This document shows positions 8,479 to 16,125 of a stretch of 64,000 nt of DNA, piece after piece. The number at the start of each line of letters is the position of its first letter. The stretch's first letter is position 1. The position numbers were made by a program, and so were the translations under genes. The notes beneath the pieces are model-generated. The model was given only the letters and a program-made list of their open reading frames with translations. It was not told where the DNA came from and did no database searches. The DNA lies in assembly GCA_016195325.1 (NCBI GenBank), contig JACPZX010000003.1, forward strand, positions 30,411 to 94,410, in the 5' to 3' direction. Source of the stretch: Acidobacteriota bacterium. GTDB lineage: Bacteria; Acidobacteriota; Polarisedimenticolia; JACPZX01.

Positions 8479-10653
8479 TTGAGATCGAGACGCGCGATCG
8501 CCGCTTCGTTCATTCTCCTGCTCCTGACCGTCGCCGGCACGCTGACCGTCGGCGCCTCGCGCGCGTCGGGAGCCCTCACGCCCCCCTCCCCCGCCGCCGA
8601 TGGGCAGGTCCTCGTCCGGTTCCGGGAATCGGCGGGCGGGGCGGCCATCGCGGCGACGCACGCGCGGCTCGGCGCCTCGATCACGTACCGCTCCCCGCGG
8701 ACGCGATGGCAGGCCGTCAGCCTCCCCGCGGGGACCGACCCGCAGGCGATCGTGAGGCGGTACAGGCTCGACCCGTCCGTCGAGGCGGCCGAGTTCGTCC
8801 GCGCGCGGCACATCGCGAAGAAGCCGAACGACCTCCGCCTCATCCAGTGGCACCTCAACAACGTGGGCCAGGCGGTCTCCGGCGTCGCCGGGACGCCCGG
8901 GGCCGACATCAACGCGCTGAAGGCCTGGGATCTCACCACCGGCAGCCTCGCCGTGACGGTCGCCGTCCTCGACACCGGAATCGATCGAACGCGCGGCGAT
9001 CTGTCGTCGCGCCTCCTCCCCGGCGGCATGGACTTCATCAACAACAACATCCCCATCGACGACAACGGGCACGGCACCGGGGTCGCCAGCATCATCGGCG
9101 CGGTCGGCAACAACGGGAAGAGGTTGACCGGCGTGGCCTGGAAGGTCTCGCTCCTTCCCATCAAGGTCTGCAACTCGCTCGGCGAGTGCCCCGAGTCGGC
9201 GATTAACCAGGGGATCGACTGGGCGGTCACGCACGGCGCGCACATCATCAACATGAGCATCGCGTGCGACGAGAACCCGAACCCATCCTTGGGCTGCGTC
9301 GGCATCCAGTCCGGCGACTGCTTCTCGCAGGCCGAGCTCGACGCGGTCAAGTCCGCGCAGGACGCGGGGGTCACCGTCGTCATGGCCGCGGGAAACTGCG
9401 GCGGCAACAACGACGACGCCACGTCGTCCTATCCGTGCGCCTACGACCTCTCCGGCACCGTCTGCGCCGGCGCGACGAACAACCTCGACAACAGGCCGGG
9501 GTTCAGCGACTTCGGCCCCCAGACGGTCGACATCGGGGCGCCGGGAGCCGACGTGCCGATCTACTTCGTCTCCCCTCCGGGCGGAACGCTCATCGCCGAC
9601 GGAACCTCGTTCGCGTCCCCGAACACCGCCGGCGTCGCGGCGCTGCTCCTCGCGCGCGGTCCGTTCGCCCCGGCGGCCGTGAGGGCCCGCATCGTCCTCG
9701 GCGGGAACCACACCAACAATCTCGCCACCCAGTTCGCCGGCGGGCGCCTCGACGCGTTCGAGACCGTGAAGGATCTCTTCCTGAAGGGGCTCGCCTACTC
9801 GACCGATCTCCCAGGCTCGGTCAACCTCCTCGCCGACATGAACAACGACGGCGAGGCGGACCTGATCCGCGGCGGTGGGGGCGGGTTCAGCGTCTCTCTC
9901 GCGGCCGCGAGGTCGCCGAAGTTCGACGCGGCCCAGCAGTGGACCGCCTCGCTTCCCGGCACGGCGAACCTCACGGGCGACGTCGACGGCGACGGCCGCG
10001 CCGACGTCATCCTCGGCGACGCGGCGAACGGCTTCCAGGCTCTCCGCTCGACCGGCACGACCTTCCTTCCGGTGGAGTCCTGGAGCGGCCAGGTCCCCGG
10101 CGCGCTCAGCGCCGCCGGCGATTTCGACGGCGACAACCGCGCCGACGTCGTCACCTTCACCAGCGATTTCGAGGTCCTGATCTCGGCCGGGACCGCCTTC
10201 GCGGCGCCTCAGTCGTGGAGCAGTGACACGGCGGGCTCGTTCATCGCCGCGGGGGACGTCGACGGGGACGGCAAGGACGATCTGATCAACTGGACGCCGT
10301 TCGGCACCGGCGCGCACGTGGATGTGTCGCTCTCGACCGGAACCGCCTTCGGCGCGTCGTCGCTCTTCGTGAACGCCGTGGCGCTCGATCCGAACAGCAC
10401 GCTCACGCCGGTGGGGACTTCCGATTTCGACGGCGACGGGATGTCGGATCTCCTCGCGGTCGACTCCCTGACGCACTGCGTCATGGTGCTTCGGTCGACG
10501 GGGGCGGCGTTCGCGCAGGCTCGCCCCTGGGCGTGCCCGGGCGCGGCGGGGGTGGTACTCGCGGGCAGGGTCGATGCGTCGAAGGACAGCCGGGCCGACG
10601 TCCTGGTGAACGTCGGCGGGGCCTCCTGGCAGATGCTGCGTTCGGTGAAGTGA
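8479..10653 (+). CDS. Secreted S8 subtilisin-like protease with C-terminal FG-GAP/VCBS-like repeats
   Basis: 724 residues from TTG 8479, chosen because GAGGAG lies just upstream and it begins a signal peptide; a longer frame to 8428 is less likely. After a propeptide-like region (DGQVLVRFRESAGG) the catalytic residues appear in order: Asp in VAVLDTGID, His in DNGHGTGVAS and Ser in GTSFASPNTAG. The last 270 residues hold about six repeats of the D-x-D-x-D-G type (for example DVDGDGRADVILG), which bind calcium and usually form a propeller. It is expected to act outside the cell. The next gene is convergent. Confidence 0.9.
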   Translation: MRSRRAIAASFILLLLTVAGTLTVGASRASGALTPPSPAADGQVLVRFRESAGGAAIAATHARLGASITYRSPRTRWQAVSLPAGTDPQAIVRRYRLDPSVEAAEFVRARHIAKKPNDLRLIQWHLNNVGQAVSGVAGTPGADINALKAWDLTTGSLAVTVAVLDTGIDRTRGDLSSRLLPGGMDFINNNIPIDDNGHGTGVASIIGAVGNNGKRLTGVAWKVSLLPIKVCNSLGECPESAINQGIDWAVTHGAHIINMSIACDENPNPSLGCVGIQSGDCFSQAELDAVKSAQDAGVTVVMAAGNCGGNNDDATSSYPCAYDLSGTVCAGATNNLDNRPGFSDFGPQTVDIGAPGADVPIYFVSPPGGTLIADGTSFASPNTAGVAALLLARGPFAPAAVRARIVLGGNHTNNLATQFAGGRLDAFETVKDLFLKGLAYSTDLPGSVNLLADMNNDGEADLIRGGGGGFSVSLAAARSPKFDAAQQWTASLPGTANLTGDVDGDGRADVILGDAANGFQALRSTGTTFLPVESWSGQVPGALSAAGDFDGDNRADVVTFTSDFEVLISAGTAFAAPQSWSSDTAGSFIAAGDVDGDGKDDLINWTPFGTGAHVDVSLSTGTAFGASSLFVNAVALDPNSTLTPVGTSDFDGDGMSDLLAVDSLTHCVMVLRSTGAAFAQARPWACPGAAGVVLAGRVDASKDSRADVLVNVGGASWQMLRSVK

Positions 10654-10663
10654 GCCCTTGAGG

Positions 10664-10681
10664 GGCCGGCGACCGCCGGCC
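10664..10681. terminator. Hairpin between convergent genes, probable bidirectional terminator
   Basis: GGCCGGC at 10664-10670, loop GACC and GCCGGCC at 10675-10681 form a perfect seven-base stem in the 37-base gap between the subtilase stop and the selenoprotein stop. There is no T-tract on either side, so an intrinsic terminator is inferred from position and stem strength. Confidence 0.5.
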
Positions 10682-10690
10682 TCAGACGCC

Positions 10691-10906
10691 TCACGTCCCT
10701 CCGAAGCCGATCGTCACCTTCCCCTTCTCGACGATCACCGGGACTTCGCGCCCTCCGCGGCTGTGCTTCAGCATCTCGGCGAGTTGAGCCGCGTCTTTCT
10801 TCACGTTGTGGTAGACGACTTCGTATCCTCGCGTGCCGTAATCCTCACGGGCGGCGTTGGTGTACGGTCACGTGTCCTTGCCGAAGATCAGCACCTGCTC
10901 GGGCAT
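10691..10906 (-). CDS. UXX-star-type glutaredoxin-like selenoprotein (in-frame UGA at codon 13)
   Basis: 71 residues if UGA at 10868-10870 is read as selenocysteine. The ATG at 10906 has AAGGAGG eight bases upstream. The product starts MPEQVLIFGKDT, then Sec13, then PYTNAAR, and ends VPVIVEKGKVTIGFGGT, so Sec replaces the first Cys of a glutaredoxin CPYC-like site and Thr the second. The frame is open on both sides of the UGA. As I recall, this is the small redox family called UXX-star (seleno)protein, which has both Sec and Cys members. A hairpin lies in the right place after the UGA. Ordinary gene callers split or miss it. Confidence 0.85.
10836..10850 (-). promoter_or_regulatory. Candidate bacterial SECIS hairpin of the selenoprotein mRNA
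   Basis: Read on the minus strand, CCGU (10850-10847), loop GAGGAUU (10846-10840) and ACGG (10839-10836) form a small hairpin whose loop begins 22 nt after the UGA. A 3x3 internal loop and three further pairs extend it. The loop has G residues near its 5' side, and the distance matches the 16-37 nt known for bacterial SECIS elements that recruit SelB. Confidence 0.55.
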
Positions 10907-10959
10907 GGTGGGTCCTCCTTCGGGGGGAATGTAGTGCACGGAGATGCCGGAGGGCCACG

Positions 10960-11001
10960 ATGCACATCGCCATCCTCACGTTCTAAGGGTTCAACGAGCG
11001 G
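10960..11001 (+). pseudogene. Possible 5' remnant of a DJ-1/PfpI-type gene
   Basis: After a purine-rich GGAGGG, ATG at 10960 encodes MHIAILTF, then a TAA stop at 10984-10986, then GFNE in the same frame. MHIAILTF-x-GFNE is the opening of many DJ-1/PfpI proteins, so this looks like the start of such a gene with one sense codon turned to stop and the rest lost. The match is only about 12 residues, so it may be chance. Confidence 0.3.
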
Positions 11002-11055
11002 TACTCTTCGCGCGTCATGCGGAACATCGCGCCGTATCGCCCGTAGACCTGTCGT

Positions 11056-12015
11056 GTGCGAACAGGTCACGCCCTGAACCCACGATCGATCTACTCCCCG
11101 GAGCCCGCGAAGGGATACCTCCCCGCGGGCGCTTTCGCTCCCATCCTGTGCATCCTGATCGTCGCCGTCCCCACGGTCGGCGCGTCGTTCCTCCTCGAGC
11201 ACTATGGCCTGGTGGACGCGAACGGCGACCCGACCAGCCTGCCGGGGCTCTTCGCCTTCCTGGTCCTCGCGTTCTCGGCGCTGGGGCTCGTCGTGCTGGG
11301 GTGGGTCCGGTTCATCGAACGCCGCCCCTTCGCCACGATCGGCCTGGCGGGCGACGGGAGAGCGAAAAGCTTCCTGCGCGGCCTTGCCGTCGGCGCCGCG
11401 ATGTCCTTCGCCGTCGTGGCGGCGATCTGGATGGCGGGGGGTCTCGAGGCGGGCGGCTATGCGAGAGCTTTCGGCTCGCCGATCGCCCTGATCCAGATCG
11501 GACTCCTTCTACCGTGCTTCGCCCTCCAGTCCAGCGCCGAGGAGATCGTCTTCCGCGGCTGGCTCCTCTCCGCGATCGCCCGCAAGCTCAACGTCCCCCT
11601 CGCCGTCGTGCTGACATCCGGGATCTTCACGTTCCTGCATTACAGCCCGCACCAGCACTGGCTCGTGATACTGAGCTCGTTCCTTTTCTCGGCGTTCACC
11701 TGCGCCTGGGCGCTGAAGACCGACAACATCTGGGCGGTCATGGGGTGGCACTCGGCGTGGAACTGGCTGATCGCGATCGGGTTCGAGCTGCCGCTCACCG
11801 GGATGGACGTGAAGATGCCGGCGCTTCTCGTCAAGCTGATCCCCATCGGGCCGGCGTACCTGACCGGCGGAGCCCAGGGACCCGAAGGGAGCTACCTCTG
11901 CAGCGTGATCCTCGCCGCCGGGAGCGCCTTCCTGATCTCGCGCGTCAGGATGCGCTCCCCTTCATCATCGCCGCCATCCGGCGGTGCATCTCTTCCTGCG
12001 ACACCCGCTCGATGA
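11056..12015 (+). CDS. CPBP-family intramembrane protease
   Basis: 319 residues from GTG 11056; an internal start is possible. There are about seven hydrophobic segments. The CPBP (Abi/Rce1) catalytic motifs are EEIVFRGWL (Glu162-Glu163 and Arg167), FLH on the next helix, and GWHSAWNW near the end. Members cleave proteins within the membrane; the substrate here is unknown. The last 24 residues ([15 protein letters not shown] and on) overlap the convergent VOC gene by 71 bases and look like read-through tail rather than domain. Confidence 0.8.
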   Translation: MRTGHALNPRSIYSPEPAKGYLPAGAFAPILCILIVAVPTVGASFLLEHYGLVDANGDPTSLPGLFAFLVLAFSALGLVVLGWVRFIERRPFATIGLAGDGRAKSFLRGLAVGAAMSFAVVAAIWMAGGLEAGGYARAFGSPIALIQIGLLLPCFALQSSAEEIVFRGWLLSAIARKLNVPLAVVLTSGIFTFLHYSPHQHWLVILSSFLFSAFTCAWALKTDNIWAVMGWHSAWNWLIAIGFELPLTGMDVKMPALLVKLIPIGPAYLTGGAQGPEGSYLCSVILAAGSAFLISRVRMRSPSSSPPSGGASLPATPAR

Positions 12016-12400
12016 CCGCGCAGATCGTCCACTTGTTGCCTCCGACGTCCTTCACCGAGGCGGTGCGGTAGCCGTAGAACTGGTTCGCGGGCGGAGCGGA
12101 CGAGGTGGCGCCGGCGGCGAGCGCGCGCTTGTACGTCGCGTCGACGGCCGCGGCGTCGGCGACGTAGTACGAAAGCGATGCCGGCATCGGATCGGCCCCC
12201 GGCATCGTCTCGCCGAGCATCACGACCGAGTCTCCCAGGAGCACCTCGCAGTGAGCCACTGTGCCGCCGGGGCCGTCGTATCGGTCAACGACCTTGCCGC
12301 CGAACGCCTTCTCCATGAACTCGACGACCTTCGCGGCATGGGGGACGCTGAATCCGGGCGTGATGGAATGGTGACCTTCAGGACGCGGCAGACTGGCCAT
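11945..12400 (-). CDS. VOC-family (glyoxalase/PhnB-like) protein
   Basis: 151 residues. ATG at 12400 was chosen because AGGAGG ends five bases upstream. The sequence begins with a short lead, then [23 protein letters not shown] split around the first beta-alpha-beta unit, and ends with a [14 protein letters not shown] unit, the two halves of the vicinal oxygen chelate fold. PhnB-like members include uncharacterised metal-binding enzymes; no specific reaction can be assigned. It is convergent with the CPBP protease and downstream of a propeller gene. Confidence 0.75.
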   Translation of the reverse strand: MASLPRPEGHHSITPGFSVPHAAKVVEFMEKAFGGKVVDRYDGPGGTVAHCEVLLGDSVVMLGETMPGADPMPASLSYYVADAAAVDATYKRALAAGATSSAPPANQFYGYRTASVKDVGGNKWTICAVIERVSQEEMHRRMAAMMKGSAS

Positions 12401-12421
12401 GTTCACCTCCTGTGGACAACG

Positions 12422-13480
12422 TTACCGGATTTCCGGCGCGGTGGAAACCTCGATCCGCCACACTCCCCTGGCTCGGACCGCGACGACGCTCCGCCCGTTC
12501 GCCGACACCCGGAAGTCGCTGACCGGCGCCTTCATGATCTCGCGCGGCGTCGCCCCGGGTCCATCGAGTTGCATGAGGCGGTGCCGGCCGATCGGCCCAT
12601 CGAGGAAGAGCACGGGGCCGTGATCGAGGGCCACGATGGCTCCCCCCTCGCCGACACCCGGCTCGCGAAGCCACTCGGTCAAAGCCCCCGGCTCCCAGAC
12701 GAAGAGCATCCGCTCCGATCGATCGGCGTCGTCCCACCATCCGGCGATCGGAGGCCTCGCTCCCCCTGGCGAGCTTCCCCAGCTCACGCGCGGCGTCGGG
12801 CCCTGCGGAAAAACGAGGGCGTCGATCTCGACGCCCGCATCGTTCACGACGGCGACGCGCGGCAGGAGATTCTCGTCGAGATCGGTGAAGAGCCAGCCGC
12901 CCGGCGCACCGTGGAGCTGCGCGCGGCAGCCGTCGCGAAACGACACCGCGGAGCCGCGCCACGTCCCGGGGGCCGGGACCACCGCGCGGTAGATCGAACC
13001 GCAGTCGTCGTCCCAACCGACGAAGGCCCCCTCGGCTCCCGAGGCGTCCCAGACGAACGACGACGCCGGGAGGCTGAACTTCGCCCCGTCGATCCACGGG
13101 TCCTCGACGACCGGCGCCGGCACGAGCGTGATCGCGCCATCGCCCTCCACCACGGCGATCTGCCCCCATCCCTCGCCCGAGAGCCACGTGAAGGCGAGCC
13201 GATCGCCGGCCGGTGACCAGGCGATGTCGTCGAGCGCGTAGCTCGGCGCCGCGAGCCCCGCCCGCTTGAGGTCCTCGGCGGCGACGCGGCGATGCGGCGA
13301 GGCGCCGGCGAGATCGAGCGTCCAGATCTCCTCCCCCGTCGGAGTGCTCCGGACGTACGCGATCGACCTGCCGTCCGGGGACCAGGCGGGACGGGAGGCG
13401 TCGTGGTCGGGGGGGGTGAGGGCCCGCCCCGGCGCTATTAATAAGGTAGCGGCCAGGGCGGCCCGCAGCGTTCTCTTCGT
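12422..13480 (-). CDS. Secreted TolB/PD40-type beta-propeller protein
   Basis: 352 residues. The reading frame is open from just after ndk but has no ATG, GTG or TTG until 13153, which would remove the signal peptide and the first repeats. ACG at 13478-13480 gives an ideal signal peptide (MKRTLRAALAATLLIAPG if read as Met) one base after the ndk stop. PD40-like repeats are seen as RPAWSPDGRSIAYVRS and IAWSPAGDRLAFTW. The function is unknown; such propellers often bind partners in the periplasm. The start is odd and is discussed as a finding. Confidence 0.65.
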   Translation of the reverse strand, partial: TKRTLRAALAATLLIAPGRALTPPDHDASRPAWSPDGRSIAYVRSTPTGEEIWTLDLAGASPHRRVAAEDLKRAGLAAPSYALDDIAWSPAGDRLAFTWLSGEGWGQIAVVEGDGAITLVPAPVVEDPWIDGAKFSLPASSFVWDASGAEGAFVGWDDDCGSIYRAVVPAPGTWRGSAVSFRDGCRAQLHGAPGGWLFTDLDENLLPRVAVVNDAGVEIDALVFPQGPTPRVSWGSSPGGARPPIAGWWDDADRSERMLFVWEPGALTEWLREPGVGEGGAIVALDHGPVLFLDGPIGRHRLMQLDGPGATPREIMKAPVSDFRVSANGRSVVAVRARGVWRIEVSTAPEIR

Positions 13481-13481
13481 T

Positions 13482-13901
13482 TTATCGCCCCGTCTCGATG
13501 GTCGGGAAGAAGTACCTCATCTCGTCCGCCGCGCTCTCGGGGGAGTCGGAGCCGTGGATGACGTTCCTCTCCACGTTCGCGGCGAACTTCTTGCGGATGG
13601 TGCCGTCGGCCGCCTTCGCCGGATCGGTGGCCCCCATCAGCTCGCGCAGGCGCGGGATCGCCTCCTCGCGCTCGAGGACCATCGGGAGGCACGGCCCCGA
13701 GGACATGAACCTCGTCAGGTCCTCGAAGAACTTCTTCCCCTTGTGGACCGCGTAGAACCCCTCGGCCTCGGCCTTCGACATGTGAAGCATCCGGGCCGCC
13801 AGGATCCGGAACCCCTCCTTCTCGAAGACGGCGATGATGGCGCCCACGGACTTCTGCTCGACGCCGTCGGGCTTGATGATGGTGAGCGTTCTCTGGACCA
13901 T
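13482..13901 (-). CDS. ndk: Nucleoside diphosphate kinase
   Basis: 139 residues from ATG 13901, preceded by AAAGGGAG. QRTLTIIKPDGV opens the protein, as in Ndk. The active-site His lies in the segment NVIHGSDSPESA, and FEKEGFRILAARM is also conserved. It transfers phosphate from ATP to nucleoside diphosphates. Lying just downstream of sucD and sucC, it sits where NDP made by succinyl-CoA ligase would be used. Confidence 0.95.
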   Translation of the reverse strand: MVQRTLTIIKPDGVEQKSVGAIIAVFEKEGFRILAARMLHMSKAEAEGFYAVHKGKKFFEDLTRFMSSGPCLPMVLEREEAIPRLRELMGATDPAKAADGTIRKKFAANVERNVIHGSDSPESAADEMRYFFPTIETGR

Positions 13902-13935
13902 GGTCTCCCTTTCGTGATTCGATCGGTGCGTCTCG

Positions 13936-14814
13936 TCAGTGCGCGTCGCGCATCGCCCTCTCGACCGTCTCGCCGAGGGCCGCCGGGCTCTCCGCGACCG
14001 CGATGCGGGCCGCCTTGAGCGCCGCGACCTTCTCGGCCGCCGTTCCCTTGCCGCCAGCGATGATCGCCCCGGCGTGCCCCATCCTCTTTCCCGGAGGGGC
14101 CGTCTGGCCGGCGATGAAGGCGACGACGGGCTTCTTCACGTTCTTCCGGATGAACTCCGCCGCCTCTTCCTCGGCGGCGCCGCCGATCTCGCCGATCATG
14201 AGCATCGCCTTCGTCTCCGGGTCGGCCTCGAAAAGCGTGAGGGCGTCGATGAAGTTCGTGCCGATGATCGGGTCGCCGCCGATGCCGATGCAGGTGCTCT
14301 GGCCGATGCCGCGCTGCGTGAGCTGGAAGACCGCCTCGTAGGTCAGCGTTCCGCTCCGCGAGACGACGCCGACCGGCCCGCGCTTGTGGATGTAGCCGGG
14401 CATGATCCCCACCTTGCACTGCTCGGGGGAGATGACCCCGGGGCAGTTCGGGCCGATGAGGCGCGTCGCCTTCCCCTTCAGGAAGGCGTTCACGCGGATC
14501 ATGTCCATCGTGGGGATCCCCTCGGTGATGCAGACGACGAGGGGCATGCCGGCGTCGGTCGCCTCGAGGACGGCGTCGGCCGCCGCCGAGGCGGGGACGA
14601 AGATCAGCGAGACGTCGGCGCCGGTCCTCTCGCGGGCCTCCGCGACCGAGTTGAAGACGGGGATCTCGTCCACCTTCTGCCCCCCCTTGCCCGGGGTCAC
14701 GCCGGCGACGACTTTCGTGCCGTAAGCGACGCACTGCTTCGCGTGGAAGCCCCCCTCCTGACCCGTGAGCCCCTGGACGACGATGCGGCTTCCGCTGTGG
14801 ACCAGGATGCTCAT
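13936..14814 (-). CDS. sucD: Succinyl-CoA ligase, alpha subunit
   Basis: 292 residues. The CoA-binding N-terminus ([15 protein letters not shown]), the segment [10 protein letters not shown], the SRSGTLTYE loop and GHAGAII, which holds the phosphorylated histidine, are all present. With the beta subunit it converts succinyl-CoA to succinate while making ATP or GTP in the TCA cycle. Its ATG overlaps the stop of sucC as ATGA at 14811-14814. Confidence 0.96.
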   Translation of the reverse strand: MSILVHSGSRIVVQGLTGQEGGFHAKQCVAYGTKVVAGVTPGKGGQKVDEIPVFNSVAEARERTGADVSLIFVPASAAADAVLEATDAGMPLVVCITEGIPTMDMIRVNAFLKGKATRLIGPNCPGVISPEQCKVGIMPGYIHKRGPVGVVSRSGTLTYEAVFQLTQRGIGQSTCIGIGGDPIIGTNFIDALTLFEADPETKAMLMIGEIGGAAEEEAAEFIRKNVKKPVVAFIAGQTAPPGKRMGHAGAIIAGGKGTAAEKVAALKAARIAVAESPAALGETVERAMRDAH

Positions 14815-15980
14815 GCCGCCCTCCCCGAGGTCGCGGCGACGACCTTGGCCGCCGCGTCCTTCATCCCGTCGGCGACGGTGAAGTTGAGGCCCGACTCCCT
14901 CAGAATCTTCCCGCCTTCCTTGCTGTTCGTCCCTTCGAGGCGCACGACGATCGGCACCGCGACATGGATCTTCTTCACCGCCTCGACGACCCCTTGCGCG
15001 ACCACGTCGCACCTCATGATGCCGCCGAAGATGTTGATGAGGACCGCCTTCACGTTCCTGTCGGAGAGGATGATCCGGAAGGCGTTCTCCACCTGCTGCG
15101 CCGAGGCGCCCCCGCCGACGTCGAGGAAGTTGGCGGGCGAGCCCCCGGCGAGCTTGATGATGTCCATCGTCGCCATGGCGAGGCCGGCCCCGTTCACCAT
15201 GCAGCCGACCGTGCCGTCGAGCTTGATGTAGTTGATCGAGAACTTCGAGGCCTCGACCTCGAGCGGATCCTCCTCGTTGAGATCGCGCATCTCCTTGATG
15301 TCGGGATGGCGGTAGAGGGCGTTGTCGTCGAAGGTCATCTTCCCGTCGAGCGCGAGGAAGTCCCCTCCCTTCGTGAGAAGGAGCGGGTTGATCTCGGCGA
15401 GCGACGCGTCCGTCCCCTCGAAGGCCTTGTAGAGCGAGGCGAGGAGGGCGCCAAACTTCCCGACCAGCGGCCCGGTCAGACCCAGGCCGAAAGCGATCTT
15501 CCGCGCGACGAAGGGCTGGAAGCCCGCGGCGGGATCGATCCATGCCTTCAGGATCTTGTCCGGAGTCTTCGCCGCGACGTCCTCGATGTCCATCCCACCT
15601 TCGGTGGAGGCCATGATGACGTTCCTCGCCGCGGCGCGATCGACGACGAGGCTCACGTAGTACTCCTTCTGGATCTCGACCGCCTCCTCGACGAGGACGC
15701 GCTTCACGACGCGCCCCAGAGGGCCCGTCTGGTGCGTGACGAGGGTCATGCCGAGCATCGTTTTCGCGATCGACTCGGCCTCGTCGGGGCTCGCGGCGAG
15801 CTTGACCCCGCCACCCTTGCCGCGCCCCCCGGCGTGAATCTGGGCTTTCACGACGACGCGCCCGGAAAGGCGCTTCGCGATGTCGCGCGCGTCGTTCGCC
15901 GACGCCGCGACCTCGCCGTGCGGCACCGGCACGCCGAACCTGGCGAAGATCGCCTTCGCCTGAAACTCGTGGATCTTCAT
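14811..15980 (-). CDS. sucC: Succinyl-CoA ligase [ADP-forming], beta subunit
   Basis: 389 residues, the usual length. It opens with [20 protein letters not shown], has the ATP-grasp region [18 protein letters not shown], and near the C-terminus has [16 protein letters not shown]. It forms the nucleotide-binding half of the heterodimer with SucD. It is first in the sucC-sucD-ndk operon and is preceded by a well-formed promoter. Confidence 0.96.
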   Translation of the reverse strand: MKIHEFQAKAIFARFGVPVPHGEVAASANDARDIAKRLSGRVVVKAQIHAGGRGKGGGVKLAASPDEAESIAKTMLGMTLVTHQTGPLGRVVKRVLVEEAVEIQKEYYVSLVVDRAAARNVIMASTEGGMDIEDVAAKTPDKILKAWIDPAAGFQPFVARKIAFGLGLTGPLVGKFGALLASLYKAFEGTDASLAEINPLLLTKGGDFLALDGKMTFDDNALYRHPDIKEMRDLNEEDPLEVEASKFSINYIKLDGTVGCMVNGAGLAMATMDIIKLAGGSPANFLDVGGGASAQQVENAFRIILSDRNVKAVLINIFGGIMRCDVVAQGVVEAVKKIHVAVPIVVRLEGTNSKEGGKILRESGLNFTVADGMKDAAAKVVAATSGRAA

Positions 15981-16033
15981 CGAGCGGACACCTCCAGCGC
16001 GGGCGAATCCTTGCGGGAATGGAAAGAGGCCGT

Positions 16034-16063
16034 AGTATAAGGAGGCGCCCCGGCGGGAGTCAA
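16034..16063 (-). promoter_or_regulatory. sigma70-type promoter of the sucCD-ndk operon
   Basis: On the minus strand TTGACT (16063-16058) and TATACT (16039-16034) are separated by 18 bases, five and five matches to the consensus hexamers. The predicted start near 16027 gives a leader of about 47 bases to the sucC ATG. It lies in the 145-base divergent region shared with the permease gene. Confidence 0.65.
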
Positions 16064-16125
16064 AATTATCGCCCGATCCAAACCCTGCCGCCCCCGCATG
16101 CGTCTAAATGTCGGGAGGCTCACCC

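Noticed and set aside
7147-10476. Open frame of 1109 codons on the minus strand opposite the VWFA and subtilase genes
   Set aside because: It is an antisense shadow caused by high GC; its translation is Arg/Asp/Val-rich low-complexity sequence and the plus strand holds two clear families.
10984-10986. TAA in the MHIAILTF-GFNE stretch as a recoded codon
   Set aside because: No known recoding uses UAA here, and nothing further of the protein is seen downstream.
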